Shown here one piece after another: positions 17,416-25,600 of a stretch of DNA of 64,000 nt. Below the pieces are notes generated by a model. The model searched no databases. It was not told where the DNA came from and saw only the letters and a program-made list of their open reading frames with translations. This stretch comes from Akkermansia muciniphila. Lineage in GTDB: Bacteria; Verrucomicrobiota; Verrucomicrobiia; Opitutales; Opitutaceae. Each line of letters starts with the position of its first letter. Position 1 is the first letter of the stretch. Location of the stretch: the NCBI GenBank assembly GCA_945898185.1, contig CAMDHP010000001.1:1-64000 (forward strand), read 5' to 3'. Made by a program: the position numbers and the translations under genes.

Positions 17416-18542
17416 GGTTTGGGATATACCAAACGCCCGCGCACCAGGGCATCGTCGCCAAACTCAGCCCGATGCAACTCCGTCATCCGGATGCCTTCCC
17501 CGGGGCATCCGGGCACCAGCCCGGTAAACGCTTCGCTCGCCTCGGAATCGGCGAATAGGAGGGGCGCCTGGTAGCACAACAGGTAATCGAGCGCACGCGC
17601 CGCCAGGATGTTACTCAAAAGCTGCGCGCCGCCCTCAAGGTAAACCCCGGTGATGCTTTCTTCCGCGCAGCGTTGCGCAAACCCATCCCAGGCAACCTTG
17701 CCGCGCGAAGCTTCGTGCGACCACACCTGCACCCCCGCCGCCTCCAGCCTGGAGCGGATTCCGGCACTCGCTCCCTGGGTCGTCACGACGATGGTGCTCT
17801 CCCGCCAGCGGTCGGTGTAAACCTTCGGCCACTCCGCCGCCTCCATCGCCGCCGTTCGTAGTGTCGTATCGAATACGAATCGCCGGCCGCACTCCTCCGC
17901 CTCGCCCGCCAAACGCCGCGTGAGGCTCGGGTTATCCGCCAACACAGTGCCCGCGCCCACCGCGATGGCGGGAAAAAGCTTTCGCCAGCGTTGTCCGTCC
18001 GCACGGGCGGCCTCACCGGTGATCCACTTTGACTCGCCGGTGCGGCAGGCGATCTTGCCGTCGAGAGTCATGGCGATCTTGCCCGCGAGCAGCGGACGCT
18101 TATCCACGATCCAGTGGTTGAAAATCAGGTTCAAATCGCGGCACGCCACTTCCGCTACACCAGTTATTACGCTGATCCCTTGGGCGCGCAGGCGCTCAAA
18201 GCCGCGCCCCGCATGAGCCGGATTCGGGTCGCTCGCGCCGATGACGACATGCTTCAGGCCCGCCTCTACGATGGCATCGCAACACGCGCCGGTGCGCCCA
18301 TGGGTCGAGCAGGGTTCGAGAGTAACGTAGAGCACCGCACCCGGCCTGGGCGCGCGACCGAGCGCGGCCAGGGCTACGCGCTCAGCGTGCGGGCCGCCGT
18401 CCTGCGCATGAAAACCCTCCGCGACGATTACGCCATTCTCGACAATCACGGCGCCGACCATCGGGTTCGGATGGGTGCGCCCCCATGCCCGGGAGGCTAG
18501 TGCCAACGCCCGGCCCATAAAAATCTCATCCTGATTCTGCAT
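17412..18542 (-). CDS. ribD: Riboflavin biosynthesis bifunctional deaminase/reductase RibD
   Basis: RibD deaminates and then reduces the pyrimidine intermediate in riboflavin synthesis. The N-terminal cytidine-deaminase domain shows the zinc site in 'HAERVALAAL' and 'PCSTHGRTGACCDAIVEAG'. The C-terminal reductase domain starts near residue 150 with 'RPLLAGKIAMTLDGKIACR' followed by 'GESKWITG'. The ATG at 18542 is used, with a GTG two codons earlier as the alternative. The product is 376 residues, the usual length. The gene heads a ribD-rdgB unit, and no other rib gene lies in the window. I looked for an FMN riboswitch upstream and did not find its conserved core. Confidence 0.93.
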   Translation of the reverse strand: MQNQDEIFMGRALALASRAWGRTHPNPMVGAVIVENGVIVAEGFHAQDGGPHAERVALAALGRAPRPGAVLYVTLEPCSTHGRTGACCDAIVEAGLKHVVIGASDPNPAHAGRGFERLRAQGISVITGVAEVACRDLNLIFNHWIVDKRPLLAGKIAMTLDGKIACRTGESKWITGEAARADGQRWRKLFPAIAVGAGTVLADNPSLTRRLAGEAEECGRRFVFDTTLRTAAMEAAEWPKVYTDRWRESTIVVTTQGASAGIRSRLEAAGVQVWSHEASRGKVAWDGFAQRCAEESITGVYLEGGAQLLSNILAARALDYLLCYQAPLLFADSEASEAFTGLVPGCPGEGIRMTELHRAEFGDDALVRGRLVYPKP

Positions 18543-18561
18543 ATTCACACGCCGACAAAGG

Positions 18562-18651
18562 TGATGCTTCGGCCATCATGCAACACCGTGGTCTCCGGCA
18601 CGGCGCCCCTGCCGGACCGGGCTCCGCCACGGGCATTGACCCGGCAAGGGG
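18562..18651 (+). other. Multi-hairpin region between divergent ribD and the MHS transporter
   Basis: Three successive inverted repeats lie in 90 bases: GATG-cttcggc-CATC (18562-18577), CCGTG-8 nt-CACGG (18586-18603), and CCCCTGCCGG (18606-18615) pairing with CCGGCAAGGGG (18641-18651) with one bulge. It could be a structured leader of either divergent gene or DNA-level symmetry. No known riboswitch consensus was recognised. Confidence 0.4.
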
Positions 18652-18679
18652 ATAACGCATAACCACCGGCGATTCTCCC

Positions 18680-19966
18680 ATGCCTTCATTCCCTTCCGAG
18701 GCCGCACCGGCCGCCAATTCCCAGCGTCGCATTCTCTTCGCCAGCCTCGCCGGCACCACCATCGAGTTCTTCGATTTCTACATCTACGCGACGGCAGCGG
18801 TATTGGTATTTCCGAAGTTGTTTTTCCCCGCGTCCGACCCGGCGACGGCCACGCTGCAGTCTCTCGCGACCTTCGCGCTCGCGTTCTTCGCCCGCCCGGT
18901 GGGCTCGGCGGTGTTCGGCCATTTCGGCGACCGCATCGGCCGAAAGGCCACGCTCGTTGCCGCTTTGCTCACGATGGGTGTGTCCACCGTATGCATCGGA
19001 CTGCTGCCGACCTACGCCTCCATCGGCGTGCTCGCGCCCGTGCTGCTCGCGCTTTGTCGCTTTGGCCAGGGCTTCGGTCTCGGCGGCGAATGGGGTGGCG
19101 CCGTGCTGCTCGCGACCGAGAACGCGCCGCCCGGAAAACGCGCTTGGTATGGGATGTTTCCCCAGCTCGGAGCGCCGCTCGGATTCATCGGTTCGGGAGG
19201 CATTTTTCTCGTGCTTTCGGAGACGCTGACCGACTCGCAATTTCTCTCATTCGGCTGGCGGTTGCCCTTCCTCGCGAGCAGCCTGCTCGTGCTTGTGGGG
19301 CTCTATGTGCGACTCAATATCACCGAGACACCGGCCTTCCGGGCCGCGATCGAAAAACAGGAACGCGTGGCGGTGCCCTTGGTGAGCGTGATCCGAAACC
19401 ACGCGCGATCTCTAGTGCTCGGCACCTTTATCGCCCTCGCGACTTTCCTGTTGTTCTACTTGCTCACGGTTTTCTGCCTGAGCTGGGGCACGAGCATGCT
19501 AGGCTATAGCCGCGAAAAATTCCTGCTTATTCAATTGGTGGGTGTCTTGTTTTTCGCTTTCACGATTCCGATCTCCGCCCTCTGGGCCGACCGACACGGG
19601 CGGCGCCGCACTTTGATTTTGATCACCACCGCCATCGTCGTCTTCGGGCTCACCTTCGGTCCGCTTATCCAGGCCGGCGTCGCTGGCGTGGTGCTCAGCC
19701 AGATCGTAGGCTTCGCGTTGATGGGGCTGACCTACGGTCCGATGGGCACGATATTATCGGAGTTATTCCCCACCGCCGTTCGCTATACCGGCGCGTCACT
19801 GACCTTCAATCTCGCCGGTATTTTCGGTGCTTCGCTCGCCCCTTCTGTCGCCACTTGGCTCGCCACGAACCACGGACTCCCTTCCGTCGGCTTTTACCTC
19901 GCAGCCGCCGCCGGGCTCAGTCTGCTCGCTCTGATTCTGAGCAAAGAAACCCGCCACAACGCCTGA
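18680..19966 (+). CDS. MFS transporter, metabolite:H+ symporter (MHS) family
   Basis: This inner-membrane proton symporter is likely for an organic acid, betaine/proline or shikimate-like solute. The 428-residue product has about 12 hydrophobic segments. It begins the MHS way with 'ASLAGTTIEFFDFYIYATAA', has the MFS loop 2-3 signature 'GHFGDRIGRKATLV', the helix-4/5 region 'RFGQGFGLGGEWGGAVLLA', and the second-half repeat 'ALWADRHGRRRTLI'. It is transcribed divergently from ribD with a hairpin-rich gap of 137 bases. No neighbouring catabolic gene hints at the substrate. Confidence 0.85.
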   Translation: MPSFPSEAAPAANSQRRILFASLAGTTIEFFDFYIYATAAVLVFPKLFFPASDPATATLQSLATFALAFFARPVGSAVFGHFGDRIGRKATLVAALLTMGVSTVCIGLLPTYASIGVLAPVLLALCRFGQGFGLGGEWGGAVLLATENAPPGKRAWYGMFPQLGAPLGFIGSGGIFLVLSETLTDSQFLSFGWRLPFLASSLLVLVGLYVRLNITETPAFRAAIEKQERVAVPLVSVIRNHARSLVLGTFIALATFLLFYLLTVFCLSWGTSMLGYSREKFLLIQLVGVLFFAFTIPISALWADRHGRRRTLILITTAIVVFGLTFGPLIQAGVAGVVLSQIVGFALMGLTYGPMGTILSELFPTAVRYTGASLTFNLAGIFGASLAPSVATWLATNHGLPSVGFYLAAAAGLSLLALILSKETRHNA

Positions 19967-19986
19967 CGTCACCCGCTAGCCACCGA

Positions 19987-20631
19987 TCAAACCAGCTCAG
20001 GCCTCACGGAGGGATTATGCAGTTTTTCCTGCAAAACCGTGGTCTCGGGGCCGTGTCCGGGGTAGAGAGTCGTGGCGTCGGGCAGCGTGTAAATCTGGGT
20101 GCGGATCGAGTTAGCGAGCTGCGGCATACCGCAGTTCGGAAAATCGGTGCGCCCCACTCCGCCGTTGAAGATGGCGTCGCCGCAAAACGCCACCGCATCG
20201 GCCGCGCTCCAGAACAGCACACTGCCCGGACAATGCCCCGGCACATGCCGCACTTCCCAGTTGCGCCCGAGCGCCTCAATCACATCGCCCTGCGCGATCC
20301 AGTGGTCCACTTTCACCACTTCGAGGCGGATCGTCTTGGGCAGAAAAACTTCCATCACGCCCGGTGTCTCCAAAAAGATTTTATCCGCAGCGTGGGCGCT
20401 TACCTTTGCACCGCTGGCGCGCACGACCGGGCCGACGCCCTGCATATGATCCCAGTGGCCGTGTGTGAGCCAAAGCCCGGTAAGCTTGCAGCTCTCGGCT
20501 TCGAGGAGCGGTGACACGTCTTGCCAGACCGCGTCCGGAGCATCGATCAACACCGCCTCTCCACGCGCAGCGTCGGTGAGCAGGTAGGCATTGGTCTCAA
20601 TCGGACCGGCGGGCAAAACGTGAATCTTCAT
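19987..20631 (-). CDS. MBL-fold metallo-hydrolase (glyoxalase II-like)
   Basis: This cytosolic hydrolase of the metallo-beta-lactamase superfamily has 214 residues from the ATG at 20631. The metal ligands are visible: 'LTHGHWDHMQG' (HxHxDH), 'VRHVPGHCPGSVLFW', 'FCGDAIFNGGVGRTDFP' and the C-terminal 'LYPGHGPETT'. The overall pattern matches short GloB-like proteins, which act on thioesters such as S-lactoyl-glutathione or on persulfides. It lacks the C-terminal substrate domain of true glyoxalase II. It converges with the transporter gene and leaves only 20 bases between them. Confidence 0.85.
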   Translation of the reverse strand: MKIHVLPAGPIETNAYLLTDAARGEAVLIDAPDAVWQDVSPLLEAESCKLTGLWLTHGHWDHMQGVGPVVRASGAKVSAHAADKIFLETPGVMEVFLPKTIRLEVVKVDHWIAQGDVIEALGRNWEVRHVPGHCPGSVLFWSAADAVAFCGDAIFNGGVGRTDFPNCGMPQLANSIRTQIYTLPDATTLYPGHGPETTVLQEKLHNPSVRPELV

Positions 20632-20727
20632 TGCGCGCCAGCACACGCCAAAGCCCCGCGCCCGCAAGTCCCGAGCGGCAAAACCTTGGGAGGGAAATCT
20701 GAACCAGTCCCTCAACCCGAAGGCCAA

Positions 20728-20874
20728 GTTCTTCGACGTTTTCGGTGGATGAGGGTGCGCTCAGCGCCAACTTTGACGTAACGAAGGCGCAGAGCGCTTT
20801 CGCTCGGCAGATGCGGCAAACGCGAGATGGCGCTGCCTTTCCGCTACGCCTACCAAATGGAAACGTCGAAGAAC
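20728..20874. repeat. Intergenic inverted-repeat element, family F
   Basis: The left arm GTTCTTCGACGTTTTCGG (from 20728) is mirrored at 20853-20874 by CCAAATGGAAACGTCGAAGA followed by AC. A related single arm, GGTTCCTCCACGTTTCCAGT, occurs at 24569-24588 just after argA. About 105 bases lie between the arms. Confidence 0.6.
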
Positions 20875-21047
20875 CGAAAAACGCGATTGAGGGCGATGAG
20901 CCGCTGCAAGATCACGAGGTAGATGGCGGCGCGCGAAACCCGAACCGGCACCCCGGCTCCGCGACCCTTTCGAAGTGCATTCCAAGGAGCAGCTTGAGCT
21001 GCCAAATCCCTTTTATTTAACTGATTTTAACGAGGCGTATCCATTCG

Positions 21048-21074
21048 ACCAATGGCGAATTGGCGTTCATTGGT
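21048..21074. promoter_or_regulatory. Palindromic operator-like site upstream of the H-NOX operon
   Basis: The arms ACCAATG (21048-21054) and CATTGGT (21068-21074) are perfect inverse complements separated by 13 bases, and the spacer holds GAATTGGC. The centre lies about 85 bases before the H-NOX start. The size and symmetry suit a dimeric regulator, which is not identified here. Confidence 0.4.
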
Positions 21075-21147
21075 TCGTCATAGCGCGGCGCCGTGGCATG
21101 TAACCCTCTTTGCTTCCGAGGAATCGCTACTCCGCCCCCACCACCGC

Positions 21148-21711
21148 ATGAAAGGCATGATCTTTACTCGGCTCATTGAAATGGCCGACACGATGCTCGG
21201 CCCCGACCGGGTCAAGATGGTCATAGCCGAGGCTTGCCTGCCTTCAGGCGGCGCCTACACCGCCGTCGGCAATTACCCCCATTCGGAGGCAGTCACCCTT
21301 CTCGATGCCTTCAGCGCCGCTTCCTGCATGCCCGTCCGTGACCTGCTCGGGCGATTCGGCGAGCACATGCTGGAATATCTCCACCGCCGATACACCGCTT
21401 TTTTCGAAAAATGCCCGGACGCTTTCTCCTTTTTCGAAAGCATCGATAGCTACGTGCACGTCGAGGTGCGCAAGCTCTACTTCGACGCCGAGCTACCCCG
21501 CTTAGTTGCCGCCCGCGATAGCCCTGGCCGGCTGCGCTTCGACTACCACTCCTCCCGCCACTTGGAGGACTTCGCCGCCGGCCTCATTCGTGGCACACTC
21601 CGGCTCTTCTTGGAAAACGCCAACGTTACCCAGACCGATGCTTCCGGCGAATACGGCCCGTGCATCCGCTTCATCATCGAAAAACAACACCCTCCAAGCC
21701 ATGTCCTCTAA
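21148..21711 (+). CDS. H-NOX heme nitric-oxide/oxygen-binding sensor
   Basis: This soluble heme sensor binds NO (and in some lineages O2) and regulates a partner kinase. The 187-residue product begins MKGMIF as H-NOX proteins do. The proximal heme ligand is His104 in 'SYVHVEVRKLYF', and the heme-propionate motif YxSxR is present as Tyr133-Ser135-Arg137 in 'FDYHSSRHLEDFAAG'. I chose the ATG at 21148 because residues added by upstream starts are unlike the family. Its last 11 bases overlap the start of a hybrid histidine kinase gene, so the two are coupled. No distal-pocket Tyr is assigned by eye, so NO versus O2 selectivity is undecided. Confidence 0.92.
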   Translation: MKGMIFTRLIEMADTMLGPDRVKMVIAEACLPSGGAYTAVGNYPHSEAVTLLDAFSAASCMPVRDLLGRFGEHMLEYLHRRYTAFFEKCPDAFSFFESIDSYVHVEVRKLYFDAELPRLVAARDSPGRLRFDYHSSRHLEDFAAGLIRGTLRLFLENANVTQTDASGEYGPCIRFIIEKQHPPSHVL

Positions 21712-23047
21712 TGACCCTGTCATCACCGACCCAGCCCTCGTCGCACGCTTGGAACGCGAGCGCCGCGCGCGCGTGGAGGCCGAGAACTTACTCGAGGCCA
21801 AGTCGCGCGAACTTCACCTCGCCAACCAAAACCTCTCCCGGCTAGACACCGCCCTTGAGGCCCGCGTCACCATGCGCACCCACGAGCTCGAAAAGGCCCG
21901 TCAGACCGCCGTCGCCGCCAGCGCAGCTAAGAGCGATTTCTTCGCACGCATGAGCCACGAAATCCGCACCCCGCTGAACGGCGTCATCGGTGCCACCGTT
22001 CTGCTGCGCGACCAATTGTCTGATCCGGCCCACCGCGTCCTGCTGGACACCATTTCCGCTTCCTCCGAACTCCTCCTCGGCCTCGTCAACGACGCGCTCG
22101 ACTTCGCTCGCATCGACTCGGGTCGCTTGGAACCCATCACCGCTCCTTTCGACTTGCCCGCCTTGGTCAATCGCTGCGGGGATCTTTTTCGCACCACCGC
22201 CGACAGCAAGGGACTCGCTCTCCTTATCGATTGCACCATCCCTGCCCACACTTTCGTGATCGGCGACTCGCTCCGGCTCCAGCAGGTCCTCGTAAACCTC
22301 CTCGGTAACGCCTTCAAATTCACCCAATCCGGCCAGGTCGTTCTCGCCATCCACCCCAAGCCTTCTTCGGCAGACGCCACCTCTCATTACCATTTCTCGG
22401 TCAGCGACACCGGCCCCGGCCTCGACGCCGACCAACAAGCCCGACTCTTCCAGCCCTACTCGCAGGCCGGACGCCAGGCCGAGGATCGCGCCGGCGGCTC
22501 AGGCCTCGGCCTCGTCACCTGCGAGCGCCTGGTCGCCCTCGCCGGAGGATCACTCTCCCTCGAAAGCACCCCGGGGCTCGGCTCGGTTTTCTCCTTCACT
22601 TTGCCCCTGCCCGCCGCCCCTGATGCCCCCGACGGCCCCGCATCCGACCCACTCGCTATCCCGCTCGACTCTTCCCCTTTGCGCATCGTCATAGTGGACG
22701 ACCTGCAGGCTAATATTGAGGTCTTGGGTCTCATCCTCCGCCGTATGGGTCATGAGGTCGCAGCTTTTCTCTCTGGAGCCGAAGCCGTCGCTTACCTCGC
22801 CGAAAACCCGGCAGACTTGGCCTTGATTGACCTTCAGATGCCCGGCATGGACGGAATGGAAACCGCACGCCTGCTTCGTGCCATGCCCGACGTCGGCCCC
22901 CGCCTCCGCCTCATCGTCTTCACCGCCGACGCCCGCGTCGAAACGATAGAAACCTGCCTCGCCGCTGGCTTCGATGGCTGCCTGCACAAACCTCTACGCC
23001 CCGCCGTCCTTAAGCAGACCCTCGATCGCCTGCGAATCAGGCCTTAG
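21701..23047 (+). CDS. Soluble hybrid histidine kinase, partner of H-NOX
   Basis: The 448-residue cytosolic kinase has no membrane segment. A coiled-coil N-terminus (about residues 14-75) leads into the HisKA box with phospho-acceptor His86 in 'FFARMSHEIRTPLNGV'. The HATPase domain follows: N-box 'LLGNAFKFTQ', G1 'DTGPGLD', G2 'GGSGLGL'. A C-terminal receiver has the acidic pair in 'IVIVDDLQ', Asp377 in 'LIDLQMPGMDG' and Lys430 in 'CLHKP'. It has no sensory domain of its own and overlaps the H-NOX gene, so H-NOX is almost certainly the input. Output must pass to a separate phosphotransfer or regulator protein, which is not in the window. Confidence 0.92.
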   Translation: MSSNDPVITDPALVARLERERRARVEAENLLEAKSRELHLANQNLSRLDTALEARVTMRTHELEKARQTAVAASAAKSDFFARMSHEIRTPLNGVIGATVLLRDQLSDPAHRVLLDTISASSELLLGLVNDALDFARIDSGRLEPITAPFDLPALVNRCGDLFRTTADSKGLALLIDCTIPAHTFVIGDSLRLQQVLVNLLGNAFKFTQSGQVVLAIHPKPSSADATSHYHFSVSDTGPGLDADQQARLFQPYSQAGRQAEDRAGGSGLGLVTCERLVALAGGSLSLESTPGLGSVFSFTLPLPAAPDAPDGPASDPLAIPLDSSPLRIVIVDDLQANIEVLGLILRRMGHEVAAFLSGAEAVAYLAENPADLALIDLQMPGMDGMETARLLRAMPDVGPRLRLIVFTADARVETIETCLAAGFDGCLHKPLRPAVLKQTLDRLRIRP

Positions 23048-23065
23048 CCCCCCCTCCGCCCTCAT

Positions 23066-23085
23066 AAAACCGTGCAAGCGGTTTT
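23066..23085 (+). terminator. Possible terminator after the H-NOX/kinase operon
   Basis: AAAACCG (23066-23072) and CGGTTTT (23079-23085) form a 7-base hairpin with a TGCAAG loop, starting 18 bases after the kinase stop. The T-run is only the four bases of the stem itself, so termination may be weak, possibly in both directions. Confidence 0.45.
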
Positions 23086-23199
23086 GATTCGCCGTGCTCA
23101 CCCCTGCGGCGCCGCTCTGATTGCGGGCCGCCATCTCCGCTTCGCTCCGTTCGCGCTTCGCTGATGCGTTGACGAGACCGCCCGCTTCGTGAAGAACCG

Positions 23200-24555
23200 A
23201 TGGCACACCACGACATGAGTAGCCAAGGTTCCGGCCCAGTCCCCTCCTCCGCCCCGAGTTCCGCCACGCCGATTATCAAGCCCACGGACTTGCGCGGCAT
23301 CCTGCGCTATGTGCCCCGCTTTCAAGGGCAAATCTTCGTGCTCGCCCTCGACGGCTCCGTCGTCGCCGACGAGAATTTTGGCAACCTTCTGGTCGATATC
23401 GCAGTCCTCCGCAGTCTCGGTATCAAGGTCGTGCTCGTTCACGGTGTCGGCCACCAGCTCCGCGAGCTTTCCGAAACGCGCAATATACCCATCTCAAATC
23501 TCGACGGCACCGGCGTGACCGACGCCGCCACGCTCGATCTCGCCATTCGCGCCTCCGCCCGGGTCTCGCACCTCATCCTCGAGGGCCTCACCCAAAACGC
23601 CTTGAAATGCGCCATCACCAACGCCGTGCGCGCCCTTCCTGTCGGCATCTTGCGCGGCGTCGAGCAGATCTACAGCGGCAAGGTCGATCGCATTGATAAA
23701 GATTTTCTCAACCACCTCATCGAGCGCGATATCGTGCCCATCATCCAGCCCATCGGCTACGCGCCGGAGGGCCAGTCTTTGCGCATCAACTCCGATCTGC
23801 TCGCCGCCGAAGTAGGCGAGGCACTCGGCGCATCCAAAGTGATCTACCTCGGCGCTCTCGCCGGCCTCGAAATCAACGGGGAAGTGCATCGCGAGATCTC
23901 GATTGATCGCCTCCGCGCCCTGCTCAAGGACCACCCTTCCCACATCGCTCCCGCCGCGTTCAGCAAAGCCCAACACGCCGTCCGCGCGCTCGAGACCGGC
24001 GTCTCTCGCGTTCACTTGGTGGATGGGCGCACCTTTGACGGCCTCATCAACGAGATCTTCTCCAACGAGGGCGTCGGCACACTCATCTACGCGAACGATT
24101 ATCAGCAAATCCGCAAAGCCCGCCGCGCCGACGTGCGCCACATCTACAACCTCACCCGCGCGGCCGTCCGCCGCGAGGAGTTGCTGCATCGCACCCAGAC
24201 GATGATCGAGAAGCACATCGATCAGTTCGATGTGTTCGAGATTGATGAGAACATCATCGCCTGCGTGACGCTGACTTTCTACGCCGACAAACCGCAGCTC
24301 GCCGAAATTGGTTCGGTTTACGTGATGCCCTTTTACCAAAACCGCGGCATCGGACGAAAGCTGGTCGAATACGCCTGCCTGCGCGCCAAAGAACGCGGCG
24401 CGACGCAAGTCCTCGCGCTCTCGACCCAGAGCTACTCGTTTTTCACTTCGGTGATGAACTTCGAAGAGACGACGAGCGCCGCCCTGCCCGAAGCCCGCCT
24501 GAAGAGCTACGCCGAAAGCGGCCGTAATCCCAAGGTGCTGATCAAGACGCTCTGA
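23200..24555 (+). CDS. argA: Amino-acid N-acetyltransferase (N-acetylglutamate synthase)
   Basis: ArgA makes N-acetylglutamate, the first step of arginine synthesis. The 451-residue protein joins an amino-acid-kinase-like domain (about 30-290; 'LVHGVGHQLRELSE', 'DFLNHLIERDIVPIIQPIGY', 'INSDLLAAEVGEALGASKVI') to a GNAT domain (about 300-451; 'ACVTLTFYADKPQLAEIGSV', 'YVMPFYQNRGIGRKLVEYA'). This is the classical ArgA architecture. An ATG five codons downstream (MSSQGSG) is an alternative start. The gene stands alone: no other arg gene is in the window, and 1 kb of non-coding DNA follows it. Confidence 0.93.
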   Translation: MAHHDMSSQGSGPVPSSAPSSATPIIKPTDLRGILRYVPRFQGQIFVLALDGSVVADENFGNLLVDIAVLRSLGIKVVLVHGVGHQLRELSETRNIPISNLDGTGVTDAATLDLAIRASARVSHLILEGLTQNALKCAITNAVRALPVGILRGVEQIYSGKVDRIDKDFLNHLIERDIVPIIQPIGYAPEGQSLRINSDLLAAEVGEALGASKVIYLGALAGLEINGEVHREISIDRLRALLKDHPSHIAPAAFSKAQHAVRALETGVSRVHLVDGRTFDGLINEIFSNEGVGTLIYANDYQQIRKARRADVRHIYNLTRAAVRREELLHRTQTMIEKHIDQFDVFEIDENIIACVTLTFYADKPQLAEIGSVYVMPFYQNRGIGRKLVEYACLRAKERGATQVLALSTQSYSFFTSVMNFEETTSAALPEARLKSYAESGRNPKVLIKTL

Positions 24556-25406
24556 GCCTGACCCCGTGGGTTCCTCCACGTTTCCAGTGGGTGGCTCGTT
24601 AGCGAGAGTGCACAGGCTGTTGCCCTGCCTTGGAGTTTTATCGGTCTGGGGCGCTTCCGTTGGTCTGGGAACGCCCCGCGACCCGCAGGCTGCCGCCAAA
24701 AATCCGCTCTTCTTCGAAGCTTGTTCGGCCATGCGCGCCACCTGCGGAGCTCGAGTTAAAAGCTCTGTTTACTCGTTCCGCTTAATGCGTGCCGTGCCCT
24801 GCGAATCCTCGGCGTAGCAGGATCCATTGTTCCTCCATCTGCCCAAAGGGCACCCGATTAAGTCACCCTCCGCTGCACCTTCGCGGTTAAAAAATTCCGT
24901 CTCCGGTCCCGCCGTCACAAAAGATTGGATACGGTTTTCGGTGGATCAACCCGCTAAGCTGCCTGATTTCCCCGTCACCCTTCCTCCGTGCCCTCTGTGT
25001 CCGCGCTCCAGCTCGGCTCTGAGACACTATCGGCATCCGCGACCCTCCGAGCAATCCGCGGTAAAAAATGCCGCGTTTCCGGGCCGCCCCGCGTCGCCCC
25101 TGAGCAAAACTGCACACCGCCGCTTCCTCCTCGTCTTCAAATTATTATAAACTCCCAGTAAAAACACCGAGGAAATCGCACAAACCACCCATCCACCCGA
25201 TCCCCTCATTTTTCTCCCCCGCCCCGCTGCCCCGCTGCCATCCGCAAACCCACTTTCCCCTGAGCCTGAAATCCACCCGCGTGTTTTCCCGCCACGGACC
25301 GCCGCTTGCCGAGCGGCATTTGAGGCAAACCCTTGCCAGAGAGCGCCCTGCACCCCCTTCCACCCTCCGTCTTTAGGCCTTGAGTTAGGGTTCTCCGTTT
25401 TCCGCC

Positions 25407-25471
25407 CTCAGGTTTCAGGTTTCAAGTTTCAGGTCTCCGTCCTCAGATCTCAAGTCTCAGCCTTCAGGTTT
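25407..25471. repeat. Degenerate CTCAGGTTTCAGG satellite
   Basis: Seven to eight tandem, degenerate 7-8 base units of the type (T/C)(T/C)TCAGG or TCTCAAG fill 65 bases. Shorter relatives introduced by the same CCGCCCTC lead-in lie at about 34948-34973, just before glnS, and at 49859-49886, just before the macB-like permease gene. Confidence 0.65.
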
Positions 25472-25498
25472 CGTTCCCGCGGCCTCGCGGTCGCGGTT

Positions 25499-25520
25499 GT
25501 CACCCAATCTTCACACCCGC
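25499..25520 (+). promoter_or_regulatory. Conserved upstream block, copy 1
   Basis: The 22 bases starting GTCACCCAATCT and ending TCACACCCGC match 20 of 22 positions at 43904-43925 upstream of typA. This copy lies about 80 bases before the ATG of the PEP-CTERM protein. TTCACA inside it, followed after 17 bases by ATTAAA, could be a promoter. Confidence 0.4.
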
Positions 25521-25600
25521 GCCTTGCTAACAATTAAAGCCCGCTGCGAACCTTTGGCCCGTCAATTGCAATAGTCGTCCATTCATTTAAATCCATTCTC

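Larger units (their letters stand above)
20632..21147. other. Intergenic region upstream of the H-NOX operon
   Basis: This 516-bp gap holds no convincing gene in any frame. It includes an inverted-repeat element (20728-20874), an AT-rich patch around 21011-21030 (ttttatttaactgatttt) that could be promoter DNA, and a perfect 7-base palindrome (21048-21074). The last two are positioned to control the H-NOX/kinase pair. Confidence 0.5.
24556..25600. other. Long non-coding, repeat-rich region between argA and the PEP-CTERM protein
   Basis: About 1 kb without a supported gene. It contains a family F arm (24569-24588), a TGCCCAAAGGGCA hairpin (24839-24851), and two copies of a word like CGCGGTTAAAAAATTCCG (24883 and about 25058). 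A related word occurs near 30610 and in inverted form near 28812. A TTTCAGG/CTCAGG satellite lies at 25407-25471 and a conserved upstream block at 25499-25520. On the minus strand a GGAGGA precedes an ATG at about 24827 that opens a 23-codon ORF, which I do not call as a gene. Confidence 0.6.

Noticed and set aside
18543..18679. FMN riboswitch in front of ribD
   Set aside because: The expected conserved FMN-element core was not found on either strand, although hairpins are present.
24560..24830. Possible structured RNA or small protein on the minus strand after argA
   Set aside because: There is a good GGAGGA-ATG and some pairing, but the ORF is only 23 codons and I could match no known RNA (SRP RNA, RNase P, tmRNA or 6S).
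25407..25471. CRISPR array
   Set aside because: The units are 7-8 bases, degenerate and contiguous, with no spacers.
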